Shown: positions 8,852 to 17,649, counted from the first letter of the stretch. The stretch is 64,000 nucleotides of DNA from Actinacidiphila sp. DG2A-62 (GCF_035825295.1 NZ_JAYMGI010000002.1:7206001-7270000), one strand, 5' to 3'. The notes: generated by a model from the sequence alone, not told the origin. Numbers and translations: made by a program.

Positions 8852-9934
8852 ATGACCAGCACACGCACCGCGAGCACGAGGACGAGCGCGCACGCGGGCG
8901 CCCGCACGGGCGGCGGTGGGGACGGCGGCGAGGGCCGCGACCAGCGCGGTGGAGACGGCGGCGAGGGCCACGGCCAGGGCGGCGGCGCGGGCGACAGCGG
9001 CACCCGCGGCGCCGTCGTCGCCGCGCTCGCCGCCAACCTGCTGATCGCCGCGGCCAAGACCGTCGCCGGCCTGTTCGCCGGCTCGCCGGCGATGCTCTCC
9101 GAGGCCGCGCACTCGGTCGCCGACAGCCTCAACGAAGTCTTCCTGCTCACCTCGCTGCGCCGCAGCCGCCGCCCCGCGGACAGCGACCACCCCTTCGGCT
9201 ACGGCCAGGAGCGGTACTTCTGGTCACTGCTCGCGGCGGTCGGAATCTTCGTGCTCGGCGGCTGCTTCTCGCTCTACCAGGGCGTGCGGGCGCTGGGCGG
9301 CGGCGAGCACGAGACCACCGCCGGCTACATCGCGGGCCTCGCGGTGCTGGGCGTCGCGCTGCTCGCCGAGGGCGGCTCGCTGCTCAAGGCGGTGGTCCAG
9401 ACCCGCCGCCGCGGATCCGCCGAGACCGATCCGGCGCTGCGCACGGTGCTCGCCGAGGACGGCACCGCGGTGATCGGCGTGCTGCTCGCCGCGACCGGCA
9501 TGATCGTCCACATGACCACCGGCGACGCGGCCGGTGAGGCCGCGGCGTCGATGGCCATCGGCGTGCTGCTGATGGCCGTGGCCTTCGGACTCGGCCGCAC
9601 CGCGCACCGGCGGCTGATCGGGGCCGCCGCCGACCCCCGGCTGCGCGACCGGATCGGCGAGCTGCTCGCCGAGCAGCCGGAGGTCGACACGGTCGAGGAG
9701 CTGCTCACCATGCGGCTCGGCCTCGACTCCACGCTGGTCGCCGCGCGGATCGACCTGGTGCCCGGCATGGACAGCGAACGCGTCGAGGAGGTCAGCCTGC
9801 GCATCCGGCACGCGATCCGGGACCGCTGGCCCACCGCGGACCGCGTCTTCCTCGACATCACCGACGCCCGCCACGAACGCGCCGCCCGCGCGGACCCCCC
9901 GCCCCACGCCGCACAAGAGGACAGCGCTCCCTGA
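8852..9934 (+). CDS. Cation diffusion facilitator (CDF) metal transporter, ZnT9-like
   Basis: Proton-coupled divalent metal exporter, 360 residues. After a glycine/aspartate-rich low-complexity N-terminus (about 17-48) come six predicted membrane helices. Metal-site residues of helix 2 are seen in SEAAHSVADSLNE. Helix 5 begins with EDGTAVIG in place of the common HxxxD, as in the ZnT9/SLC30A9-like branch, and HPFGYGQERYFWS marks the same group. The C-terminal cytosolic domain (about 260-345) contains the ferredoxin-like fold. Zn2+ is the likely substrate, but the unusual helix 5 makes this uncertain. A ZIP-family gene follows on the same strand about 290 bases later. The start is ATG 8852, with a weak GAGAGG upstream. 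Confidence 0.85.
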   Translation: MTSTRTASTRTSAHAGARTGGGGDGGEGRDQRGGDGGEGHGQGGGAGDSGTRGAVVAALAANLLIAAAKTVAGLFAGSPAMLSEAAHSVADSLNEVFLLTSLRRSRRPADSDHPFGYGQERYFWSLLAAVGIFVLGGCFSLYQGVRALGGGEHETTAGYIAGLAVLGVALLAEGGSLLKAVVQTRRRGSAETDPALRTVLAEDGTAVIGVLLAATGMIVHMTTGDAAGEAAASMAIGVLLMAVAFGLGRTAHRRLIGAAADPRLRDRIGELLAEQPEVDTVEELLTMRLGLDSTLVAARIDLVPGMDSERVEEVSLRIRHAIRDRWPTADRVFLDITDARHERAARADPPPHAAQEDSAP

Positions 9935-9963
9935 CCGCCGCCCCGCGGCAGACGGATACGCCA

Positions 9964-10012
9964 CAGGGGCGCGGCACACCGCTCCCCGGCCTCCGTCCGG
10001 GAGGTACCCCCG
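9964..10012. repeat. Truncated second copy of the inverted-repeat element
   Basis: 9964-10012 aligns with the left half of the element at 7968-8016: it begins CAGGGGCGCGG, then CTCCCC, CTCCGTCCGGG, and CCCCCG. The internal hairpin CCTCC-GTCCG-GGAGG survives but the right arm is missing. It stands just downstream of the CDF stop and could act as its terminator. Confidence 0.6.
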
Positions 10013-10024
10013 GCCGCCACGACG

Positions 10025-10165
10025 GCGCATTGGGACGCCGCCGGCGAGCAGGCCATGGCCCGCGCGGTGCTCGACCTCCTGGACGGCCGCGGCGGCGGCC
10101 GGCAGGGACAGGGCCACGGCGGTGGCGCCGGCGGCTCCGTGCCGGGCCGGGATCACCGCTGGTGA
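10025..10165 (+). pseudogene. Possible remnant of a protein C-terminus
   Basis: A 46-codon open stretch with coding-like third positions begins after the repeat remnant and ends with TGA at 10163. It would read AHWDAAGEQAMARAVLDLLDGRG followed by a Gly/Gln/His-rich tail. There is no proper start: the frame opens inside the repeat, and only an internal ATG 10054 exists. It could be the tail of a gene whose front was lost when the repeat inserted, or chance in GC-rich DNA. The family is not recognised. No other gene is visible in 9935-10227. Confidence 0.25.
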
Positions 10166-10227
10166 GCGCCCACGGGGTTAGGCGACCCTGAGTAGCGGGC
10201 GCACGCGGCGTCCGGGATCATGACCTC

Positions 10228-10983
10228 ATGCCGGTCCTGATAGCCGCGTGCGCCTTCGCGATGACCCTGGTCGGCGGCGTCGTCGCACAGCACATCGGGG
10301 ACCGCCGCCACCTCGTGCTCGGCCTCGCCGCCGGACTGATGCTCGGCGTCGTCGGCTTCGACCTGCTGCCGGAGGCGCTGGAGAACGAGCCCCGGCACGT
10401 CTTCGGGGTGCCCGCCGCGCTGCTGACCTTCGTCCTCGGCTTCCTCGCCCTGCACGTGGTCGAGCGGTCGGTCGCCATCCACCGCGCCCACGAGGGCGAG
10501 TACGCCTCCCACACCCACGGCCACTCCCACGCGCACGACCCGGTCAAAGGCGTCGGGCTGGCCGCCGCGGCGGCGCTGGTCGGGCACAGCGTGATGGACG
10601 GCTTCGCGATCGGCGCGGCCTTCCAGGCCGGCGACACCGTCGGCGTGGTCGTCGCCATCGCGGTCGTCGCGCACGACTTCGCCGACGGCTTCAACACCTA
10701 CACGATCACCCGGCTGTACGGGAACGGCCGCCGCCGCGCCCAGATCCTGCTCGGCGCGGACGCGCTGGCGCCGGTGGTGGGCGCGGCCGTCACGCTCGCC
10801 TTCACCATCCCGTCCGGGGCGCTCGGCGCCTACCTCGGCTTCTTCGCCGGGTTCCTGCTCTACCTCGCCACGTCCGACATCCTGCCCGAGGCGCACAGCC
10901 CGCACCCGTCGAAGACCACCCTGATGTGCACGGTGGCCGGGGTGGCGCTCATGTGGCTGGTGATCGGTCTCGCTGACTCTTGA
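10228..10983 (+). CDS. ZIP-family metal transporter
   Basis: A 251-residue integral membrane protein of the ZIP (Zrt/Irt-like) family, which moves Zn2+ or related metals into the cytosol. It has about eight helices. The two signature metal-site helices are visible as HSVMDGFAIGAAFQAG and VVAHDFADGFNTYTIT. A cytosolic histidine-rich loop (HTHGHSHAHDP) lies between helices 3 and 4. ATG 10228 is the first in-frame start. It lies downstream of the CDF exporter, giving an exporter/importer pair. Its last 35 bases overlap the end of the convergent hypothetical gene. No zinc-responsive operator was recognised upstream. Confidence 0.88.
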   Translation: MPVLIAACAFAMTLVGGVVAQHIGDRRHLVLGLAAGLMLGVVGFDLLPEALENEPRHVFGVPAALLTFVLGFLALHVVERSVAIHRAHEGEYASHTHGHSHAHDPVKGVGLAAAAALVGHSVMDGFAIGAAFQAGDTVGVVVAIAVVAHDFADGFNTYTITRLYGNGRRRAQILLGADALAPVVGAAVTLAFTIPSGALGAYLGFFAGFLLYLATSDILPEAHSPHPSKTTLMCTVAGVALMWLVIGLADS

Positions 10984-11710
10984 TCTTCGGCGGGGTGGTC
11001 GCCGCCTTGGTCACGTCGGCGACCAGCTCCACCAGGTCCGAGCCGTACGCCTGGGAGTTGACCACCTTCAGCAGCAGGCAGAAGGTGCCGTCCAGGCCGT
11101 GCTTGCGGGCCAGCCTGGTGTGGTGCCTGGCCAGGTAGCGGACCGCCGCCTGGTTGGCGATGCCGCGCTGGCCGGAGGAGAGGAAGACCGGGCGCTCGTT
11201 GCCGGACTCGCGGGCCGAGGCCAGGCGGGCCAGCAGCACGTACTCCACCGAGCCCTTCTCCATCCGGTAGGTCTCGCCGCCGACGGCGATCGCGCCCTGC
11301 TCGGGACCGGGCGCGGCCTCGGTGTTGATCTCGACGCCCGGCAGCATCGACCGCAGGTGCGCGGCCAGCCGCAGGTTCGCCACCGGGCCGCCGATGCAGA
11401 ACTCGGTGCGGGCGCCGAAGCCCTGCCAGGCGGTGTCGTGCGCGAGGACCTCCGCGTGCGCGCCGCACTCCTTGATCACCGCGGCCAGCTCCAGCAGCGC
11501 GAACGCGTCGTGCCGGGCCAGGCTCCAGCCGCGCGCGCCGGGGTCGCGCGGCACCACCAGCAGGCACTCGGACTCCTTGGGCAGCCCGAAGAACTTCTGC
11601 TTGCGGTCCAGCCGGCGCCCCCATATGTAGGTGCGGAGGAACCAGCCCAGACCCGCGCCTATGACCAGGGCCGCGAGGCCGATGACGAGGTTGCGCGCGT
11701 CGTCGCTCAT
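10949..11710 (-). CDS. Membrane-anchored hypothetical protein
   Basis: A 253-residue protein starting MSDDARNLVIGLAALVIGAGLGWFL: one N-terminal helix followed by a soluble domain of about 220 residues. That domain contains IKECGAHAEVLAHD and TEFCIGGPVANLRLAAHL, suggesting alternating alpha/beta structure. I recognise no family motif. ATG 11710 is chosen because the hydrophobic helix starts there; longer readings add only low-complexity arginine/alanine sequence. Its 3' end overlaps the convergent ZIP gene by 35 bases. It diverges from ggt across a 187-base spacer that may hold both promoters. Confidence 0.7.
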   Translation of the reverse strand: MSDDARNLVIGLAALVIGAGLGWFLRTYIWGRRLDRKQKFFGLPKESECLLVVPRDPGARGWSLARHDAFALLELAAVIKECGAHAEVLAHDTAWQGFGARTEFCIGGPVANLRLAAHLRSMLPGVEINTEAAPGPEQGAIAVGGETYRMEKGSVEYVLLARLASARESGNERPVFLSSGQRGIANQAAVRYLARHHTRLARKHGLDGTFCLLLKVVNSQAYGSDLVELVADVTKAATTPPKIKSQRDRSPAT

Positions 11711-11897
11711 GGCGCGGCATCGTAGCGGTGTTCGACCCGCGCCGCCTCCATGCCTCCGGGCGGGCGACGGCCGTCCGGGCGCCGTGTGACGTCCGGATGA
11801 CGCCGCGCCCCGTGCTCCTGACGGGGCCGCAGTGGTGAAGTTACGCTGCCGGGACGGTCGTTGACCGGTCGTCGACGCGGATCTGGAGGCTTCGCCC

Positions 11898-13838
11898 ATG
11901 GGCAACCAGCACACGCCACCACTCGGGCACACGCGGGCAGCCGAGCGCACCCGAACAGCCGGGCCCACGCAGCGGTCCGAACACACCCAGCCGGCCGGGC
12001 CCGTGCGGGCGCCCGGCCGCACGCGCGCACCACGCCGCCGCGCGGTGCGCGCCGTGGCCGCCCTCGCCGTGGCGGCGGCGGTCGGCGCGCTCACCGCGGC
12101 GGCGCCCGCCGGCCACCGCGCCCCGCCCGGCGCTCCGGCCGCCGCCGACCGCAGCCCGCTCGCGGTCGGCTACGGCGGGGCCGTCGCCAGCGTCGACCCC
12201 GACGCCACCGCCGCCGGCATCGAGGTGCTGCGCCGCGGCGGCAACGCGGTGGACGCCGCGGTCGCCACCGCCGCCGCGCTCGGCGTCACCGAGCCGTACT
12301 CCTCCGGGATCGGCGGGGGCGGCTACTTCGTCTACTACGACGCCCGCAAGCACCAGGTGTTCACCCTCGACGGCCGGGAGACCGCGCCGCACAGCGCCAC
12401 CGACCAGCTGTTCGTGGAGAACGGACAGCCGCTGGCCTTCGCCGACGCCGTCACCAGCGGACGCAGCGTCGGCGTGCCCGGCACCGCGGCCACCTGGCAG
12501 ACCGCGCTGGACGCCTGGGGCACCCGCCCGCTGAAGGACGTGCTGAAGCCCGCGGAGAAGATCGCCCGCGACGGCTTCACCGTGGACGCCACCTTCAACT
12601 CCCAGACCGCGAGCAACCTCGACCGGTTCAAGGACTTCCCCGACACCGCCGCGCTGTTCCTGCCCGGCGGGCAGCCGCCCGCGGTCGGCTCCACCTTCCG
12701 CAACCCGCAACTCCTGCGCACCTACCAGGAGCTGGGCGCCAAGGGCATCGGCGCGATCTACCACGGCGACATCGGCGCCGACATCGTGCGGACCGTCCGC
12801 AAGCCCCCGGTCGACCCCGCGGCCACCCGCGTGGTGCGCAGCGGCGACCTGACGGCCGCCGACCTCGCCGCGTACCGGGTCAAGAAGCAGGCGCCCACCC
12901 ACACCACCTACCGCGGCCTGGACGTCTACGGGCCCGCGCCGTCGTCCTCCGGCGGCACCACCGTCGCCGAGGCGCTGAACATCCTGGAGCACACCGACCT
13001 GGCCGACGCCAGCCAGACGCAGTACCTGCACCACTACATCGAGGCCAGCAGGATCGCCTTCGCCGACCGCGGCCGCTGGGTCGGCGACCCGGCCTTCGAG
13101 GACGTGCCGACCGCTGGGCTCACCTCCAAGTCCTTCGCTGCCTCCCGGGCCTGCCTGATCAAGGACGACGCGGTCCTCACCAGCCCGCTGCCGCCCGGCG
13201 ACCCCGCGCACCCGGCGCCCTGCGGCGCCGCCGGCCGGGCCGCCCCGACCACCTACGAGGGCGACAACACCACGCACCTGACGGTCGCCGACAAGTGGGG
13301 CGACGTGGTCGCGTACACCCTGACCATCGAGCAGACCGGCGGCAGCGCCATCACCGTGCCCGGGCGCGGCTTCCTGCTCAACAACGAGCTGACCGACTTC
13401 TCCTTCGTGCCGGCCTCGCCGGGCGTGCCCGACCCGAACCTGCCGGGACCGGGCAAGCGCCCGCGCTCCTCGATCTCCCCGACCATCGTGCTGAAGAACG
13501 GCCACGTCGACTTCGCGATCGGCTCGCCGGGCGGCGCGACGATCATCACCACGGTGCTCCAGGTGCTCACCGAGCACGTCGACCGGGGGCTGCCGCTGGT
13601 CGACGCGATCGCCGCGCCGCGCGCCAGCCAGCGCAACGCCGCCACCACCGAGCTGGAACCCGCCCTGTGGGACAGCCCGCTGAAGGCGGACCTGGAGGCG
13701 CTCGGCCACCACTTCACGCAGAACCCGGAGATCGGCGCGGCCACCGGCGTCCAACGGCTGCCGGACGGCCGCTGGCTGGCCGCGGCGGAGAAGGTGCGCC
13801 GCGGCGGCGGCGCCGCGGAGGTGGTCCGCCCCTCCTGA
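11898..13838 (+). CDS. ggt: Gamma-glutamyltranspeptidase precursor
   Basis: Secreted or cell-wall N-terminal nucleophile hydrolase that cleaves gamma-glutamyl amides such as glutathione and gamma-glutamyl peptides; 646 residues. A long basic N-region with RRRAVRAVAALAVAAAVGALTAAAPA (about 48-73) looks like a signal peptide, possibly Tat. The large subunit shows GGNAVDAAVATAAALGVTEP and GIGGGGYFVYYD. The self-cleaving Thr that starts the small subunit is in NTTHLTVAD at about residue 458, followed later by SPGGATIITTVLQV. ATG 11898 follows TGGAGG by 8 bases. The N-terminal 45 residues are unusually long and Thr/Arg-rich. It stands alone, downstream of a divergent gene. Confidence 0.93.
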   Translation: MGNQHTPPLGHTRAAERTRTAGPTQRSEHTQPAGPVRAPGRTRAPRRRAVRAVAALAVAAAVGALTAAAPAGHRAPPGAPAAADRSPLAVGYGGAVASVDPDATAAGIEVLRRGGNAVDAAVATAAALGVTEPYSSGIGGGGYFVYYDARKHQVFTLDGRETAPHSATDQLFVENGQPLAFADAVTSGRSVGVPGTAATWQTALDAWGTRPLKDVLKPAEKIARDGFTVDATFNSQTASNLDRFKDFPDTAALFLPGGQPPAVGSTFRNPQLLRTYQELGAKGIGAIYHGDIGADIVRTVRKPPVDPAATRVVRSGDLTAADLAAYRVKKQAPTHTTYRGLDVYGPAPSSSGGTTVAEALNILEHTDLADASQTQYLHHYIEASRIAFADRGRWVGDPAFEDVPTAGLTSKSFAASRACLIKDDAVLTSPLPPGDPAHPAPCGAAGRAAPTTYEGDNTTHLTVADKWGDVVAYTLTIEQTGGSAITVPGRGFLLNNELTDFSFVPASPGVPDPNLPGPGKRPRSSISPTIVLKNGHVDFAIGSPGGATIITTVLQVLTEHVDRGLPLVDAIAAPRASQRNAATTELEPALWDSPLKADLEALGHHFTQNPEIGAATGVQRLPDGRWLAAAEKVRRGGGAAEVVRPS

Positions 13839-13949
13839 GCGGCGACGACGGGCGTGCCGACCGGCACCCGCCGAACGGGTCGCGACCGGGCGAAACGGAA
13901 ACGTCTTCGCCCGGTAACGACCGCGCTCTTGCCACAGTGGTGACTGCGC

Positions 13950-13989
13950 TTCTACGTTCGTCCCACGGCGGGGATCTACGTGCGTAGAA
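13950..13989. promoter_or_regulatory. Three related half-sites upstream of the pyrimidine-catabolism run
   Basis: Within the 182-base leader of the nitrilase-fold gene, TTCTACG (13950-13956) and its reverse complement CGTAGAA (13983-13989) face each other. A middle copy, CTACG at 13976-13980, forms the palindrome CTACGTGCGTAG (13976-13987) with the last. They end 31 bases before ATG 14021, where a repressor or activator would control the run. The cognate regulator is not encoded in the window. Confidence 0.5.
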
Positions 13990-14020
13990 CCGGCGTGACG
14001 TCTCGTCAGAGGAGCTGCTC

Positions 14021-14863
14021 ATGAGCAACGTCGTGCGTGCCGCGCTGGTCCAGGCCACCTGGACCGGCGACACGGAGTCGATGATCGCCAAGCACGAGGA
14101 GCACGCCCGCGCGGCGGCCGCCCAGGGCGCCCGGGTGATCGGTTTCCAGGAGGTGTTCAACGCCCCCTACTTCTGCCAGGTCCAGGAGGCCGAGCACTAC
14201 CGCTGGGCCGAGCCGGTGCCGGACGGCCCGACGGTCCGCCGGATGCAGGCCCTGGCGAAGGAGACCGGCATGGTGATCGTCGTGCCGGTCTTCGAGATCG
14301 AGCAGTCCGGCTTCTACTACAACACCGCGGCCGTCATCGACGCCGACGGCTCCTTCCTCGGCAAGTACCGCAAGCACCACATCCCGCAGGTCAAGGGCTT
14401 CTGGGAGAAGTACTACTTCAAACCCGGCAACCTCGGCTGGCCGGTCTTCGACACCGCGGTCGGCCGCATCGGCGTCTACATCTGCTACGACCGGCACTTC
14501 CCCGAGGGCTGGCGCGCGCTGGGCCTGGCCGGCGCGCAGCTGGTCTACAACCCCTCGGCCACCAGCCGCGGCCTGTCGGCCTACCTGTGGAAGCTGGAGC
14601 AGCCCGCCGCGGCCGTCGCCAACGAGTACTTCATCGCCGCGATCAACCGGGTCGGCCGCGAGCCCTACGGCGACAACGACTTCTACGGCACCAGCTACTT
14701 CGTCGACCCGCGCGGCCAGTTCGTCGACGGCACCGCCTCCGACGACAAGGAGGAACTGTTGGTGCGCGACCTGGACTTCGGCCTGATCGAGGAGGTCCGG
14801 CAGACCTGGGCGTTCTACCGCGACCGCCGTCCCGACGCGTACGGCGACCTGACGGAGGCGTGA
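14021..14863 (+). CDS. Nitrilase-fold carbon-nitrogen hydrolase (beta-ureidopropionase-like)
   Basis: A 280-residue amidase that probably hydrolyses an N-carbamoyl compound to amine, CO2 and ammonia. The catalytic triad is visible: Glu44 in GFQEVF, Lys118 in KYRKHHIP and Cys155 in YICYDRHFPEG. The close match around the Cys and the GDNDFYGTSYFVDP segment fit N-carbamoyl-beta-alanine or N-carbamoyl-amino-acid/putrescine amidohydrolases. The next genes are an aminotransferase and dihydropyrimidinase, so N-carbamoyl-beta-alanine (from uracil) or the beta-aminoisobutyrate analogue is the best guess. ATG 14021 follows GAGGAG by 6 bases. It is first in a seven-gene same-strand run. Confidence 0.88.
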   Translation: MSNVVRAALVQATWTGDTESMIAKHEEHARAAAAQGARVIGFQEVFNAPYFCQVQEAEHYRWAEPVPDGPTVRRMQALAKETGMVIVVPVFEIEQSGFYYNTAAVIDADGSFLGKYRKHHIPQVKGFWEKYYFKPGNLGWPVFDTAVGRIGVYICYDRHFPEGWRALGLAGAQLVYNPSATSRGLSAYLWKLEQPAAAVANEYFIAAINRVGREPYGDNDFYGTSYFVDPRGQFVDGTASDDKEELLVRDLDFGLIEEVRQTWAFYRDRRPDAYGDLTEA

Positions 14864-14867
14864 GCAG

Positions 14868-16199
14868 ATGACCGCACCCACCGACCGCCACGCCGCCCTG
14901 CACGCCCGGCACCGCGCCGTGCTGCCCGACTGGCTGGCCACCTACTACGCCCGGCCGATCGAGCTGACGCACGGCGAGGGCCGGTACGTCTGGGACGCCG
15001 AGGGCACCCGCTACCTGGACTTCTTCGGCGGCATCCTCACCACGATGACCGCGCACGCGCTGCCCGAGGTCACCGCGGCGATCACCGAGCAGGCCGGGAA
15101 GATCCTGCACAGCTCCACGCTCTACCTCAGCAGCCAGGCCGTGGAGCTGGCCGAGCGGATCGCCCGGCTGTCCGGCATCCCCGACGCCCGGGTCTTCTTC
15201 ACCACCTCCGGCACCGAGGCCAACGACACCGCGCTGCTGCTGGCCACCGCCTACCGCGGCTCCAACCAGGTGCTGGCGCTGCGCAACAGCTACCACGGCC
15301 GCTCCTTCACCTCGATCGGCGTCACCGGCAACACCTCCTGGTCGCCGACCAGCCTGTCCCCGCTGCAGACGCTGTACGTGCACGGCGGGGTGCGCACCCG
15401 CGGGCCGTTCGCGCACCTGAGCGACGAGGAGTTCACCGCGGCCTGCGTGGCCGACCTGGAGGACGTGCTCGGCCAGGCCGGCGGCACCGTCGCGGCCCTG
15501 ATCGCCGAGCCGATCCAGGGCGTCGGCGGCTTCACCTCCGGGCCGGACGGGTTGCTGGCGGCGTTCAAGCAGGTGCTCGACCGGCACGGCATCCTGTGGA
15601 TCACCGACGAGGTGCAGACCGGCTGGGGCCGCACCGGCGACCACTTCTGGGGCTGGCAGGCGCACGCCCAGGCCGGTCCGCCGGACGTGCTGACCTTCGC
15701 CAAGGGCATCGGCAACGGCATGTCCATGGGCGGCGTGGTGGCCCGCGCCGAGGTGATGAACTGCCTGACCGCCAACTCCATCTCCACCTTCGGCGGCAGC
15801 CCGATCACCACCGCGGGCGCGCTCGCCAACCTCGGCTACCTGGTCGACCACGATCTGCAGGGCAACGCCCGAAGGGTCGGCGGGCTGCTCAGGTCCCGGC
15901 TCGAAGCCCTGGCCGCCGGCAGCGGCATCGTGCGCGAGGTGCGCGGCCGCGGCCTGATGCTCGGCGTCGAACTCGTCGAGCCCGGCGGCGACACCCCGTC
16001 CGCGACCGCGGCGAGCCTGGTGCTGGAGGCCGCCCGCGAGCACGGCCTGCTGATCGGCAAGGGCGGCCGGGCCGGCAACAGCCTGCGCGTCGCACCGCCG
16101 CTGACGCTGACCGTCAGCGAGGCCGAGGAGGGCGCGGAGGCGCTCGGCGCCGCACTGAAGCAGGCGGAGTCCGCGATGGAAGGAGCGACCGCCGTATGA
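14868..16199 (+). CDS. Class III PLP aminotransferase (omega/beta-alanine type)
   Basis: A 443-residue fold-type I aminotransferase. Motifs: FFGGILTTMTAHALPEV, TTSGTEANDTALLLAT, YHGRSFTSIG, the cofactor-binding Asp in WITDEVQTGWGRTG, and the Schiff-base Lys (about 279) in TFAKGIGNGMSMG. It begins 5 bases after the amidohydrolase stop and its last four bases overlap the next start (ATGA), so translation is coupled. Family members act on omega-amines, ornithine, 4-aminobutyrate or beta-alanine. In this setting beta-alanine or 3-aminoisobutyrate to the semialdehyde is the natural assignment, by inference from neighbours. A D-amino-acid or hydantoin-derived substrate cannot be excluded. Confidence 0.88.
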   Translation: MTAPTDRHAALHARHRAVLPDWLATYYARPIELTHGEGRYVWDAEGTRYLDFFGGILTTMTAHALPEVTAAITEQAGKILHSSTLYLSSQAVELAERIARLSGIPDARVFFTTSGTEANDTALLLATAYRGSNQVLALRNSYHGRSFTSIGVTGNTSWSPTSLSPLQTLYVHGGVRTRGPFAHLSDEEFTAACVADLEDVLGQAGGTVAALIAEPIQGVGGFTSGPDGLLAAFKQVLDRHGILWITDEVQTGWGRTGDHFWGWQAHAQAGPPDVLTFAKGIGNGMSMGGVVARAEVMNCLTANSISTFGGSPITTAGALANLGYLVDHDLQGNARRVGGLLRSRLEALAAGSGIVREVRGRGLMLGVELVEPGGDTPSATAASLVLEAAREHGLLIGKGGRAGNSLRVAPPLTLTVSEAEEGAEALGAALKQAESAMEGATAV

Positions 16200-17623
16200 G
16201 CACCCCGTCTTCCGGCGGCGCCGCGGCCCGCACCATCGTCCGCGGCGGCCTGGTGATCACCGCCAGCGACGAGACGCACGCCGACGTCCTGATCGAGGGC
16301 GGCCGGATCGCCGCGCTCGCCGCGCACGACAGCGACGCCGCCGCGGCCTGGACCGCCGGCGCCGTCATCGACGCCACCGGCAAGTACGTCGTCCCGGGCG
16401 GCGTCGACGCGCACACCCACATGCAGATGCCCTTCGGCGGCACCACCGCCTCCGACACCTTCGAGACCGGCACCCGCGCCGCGGCCTGGGGCGGCACCAC
16501 CACCATCGTGGACTTCGCCATCCAGAGCGTCGGCGCGAGCCTGCGCGCCGGGCTCGACGCCTGGCACGCCAAGGCCGACGGGCAGTGCGCCGTCGACTAC
16601 GGCTTCCACATGATCGTCTCCGACGTCACCGAGCACACGCTCAAGGAGATGGACGTCCTGGTCGAGGAGGGCGTCACCAGCTTCAAGATGTTCATGGCCT
16701 ACCCCGGCGTCTTCTACAGCGACGACGGCAAGATCCTCCAGGCCATGCAGCGCGCCTCCGGCAACGGCGGCCTGGTGATGATGCACGCCGAGAACGGCAT
16801 CGCCATCGACGTCCTGGTCCGGCAGGCGCTCGCCGCGGGGAAGACCGACCCGCGCCACCACGGCGAGGTGCGGCACGCGCTGCTGGAGGCCGAGGCCACC
16901 CACCGCGCGATCCAGCTCGCCCGGGTCGCCGGCTCCCCGCTGTACGTGGTGCACGTCTCCGCCGAGCAGGCCGTGGCCGAGCTGGCCGCCGCCCGCGACC
17001 TGGGCCTGCCGGTGTTCGGCGAGACGTGTCCGCAGTACCTGTTCCTGTCCACCGACGACCTGGCCGCGCCGGACTTCGAGGGCGCCAAGTACGTGTGCAG
17101 CACCCCGCTGCGCCCGCGCGAGCACCAGGCCGCGCTCTGGCGGGCGCTGCGCACCGACGACCTCCAGGTGGTCTCCACCGACCACTGCCCGTTCTGCTTC
17201 AAGGGCCAGAAGGACATGGGCGTCGGCGACTTCTCCAAGATCCCCAACGGCCTGCCCGGGGTGGAGAACCGGATGGACCTGCTGCACCAGGCCGTGGTCG
17301 ACGGCCGCATCAGCCGCCGCCGCTGGATCGAGATCGCCTGCGCCGCGCCCGCCCGGATGTTCGGCCTCTACCCGCGCAAGGGCACCCTCGCGCCGGGCGC
17401 CGACGCCGACGTGGTGGTCTACGACCCGCACGCCGAGCAGACGCTGTCGGCCGCGACCCACCACATGAACGTCGACTACAGCGCGTACGAGGGCCGCCGG
17501 ATCACCGGCCGGGTGGAGACCGTGCTCTCGCGCGGCGTCCCGGTCGTCGACCGCGGCTCCTACGTCGGACGCGCCGGACACGGCAGCTATGTGCCCCGGG
17601 CCACCTGCGGCTACCTCGACTGA
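16196..17623 (+). CDS. hydA: Dihydropyrimidinase / D-hydantoinase
   Basis: Binuclear zinc cyclic amidohydrolase that opens dihydrouracil, dihydrothymine or 5-substituted hydantoins to N-carbamoyl products; 475 residues. Metal ligands are His73 and His75 in DAHTHMQMP, the carboxylated Lys164 in TSFKMFMAYPG, histidines in MMHAENG and YVVHVSAEQ, and Asp in STDHCPF. The last segment, YSAYEGRRITGRVETVLSRG, is typical of the dihydropyrimidinase branch. The start overlaps the previous stop (ATGA), with AAGGAG 13 bases before it. The next gene starts 26 bases after the stop. Sequence alone cannot separate pyrimidine from hydantoin preference. Confidence 0.93.
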   Translation: MSTPSSGGAAARTIVRGGLVITASDETHADVLIEGGRIAALAAHDSDAAAAWTAGAVIDATGKYVVPGGVDAHTHMQMPFGGTTASDTFETGTRAAAWGGTTTIVDFAIQSVGASLRAGLDAWHAKADGQCAVDYGFHMIVSDVTEHTLKEMDVLVEEGVTSFKMFMAYPGVFYSDDGKILQAMQRASGNGGLVMMHAENGIAIDVLVRQALAAGKTDPRHHGEVRHALLEAEATHRAIQLARVAGSPLYVVHVSAEQAVAELAAARDLGLPVFGETCPQYLFLSTDDLAAPDFEGAKYVCSTPLRPREHQAALWRALRTDDLQVVSTDHCPFCFKGQKDMGVGDFSKIPNGLPGVENRMDLLHQAVVDGRISRRRWIEIACAAPARMFGLYPRKGTLAPGADADVVVYDPHAEQTLSAATHHMNVDYSAYEGRRITGRVETVLSRGVPVVDRGSYVGRAGHGSYVPRATCGYLD

Positions 17624-17649
17624 ACGCTGCGATCTCTAAGGAACGCGCC

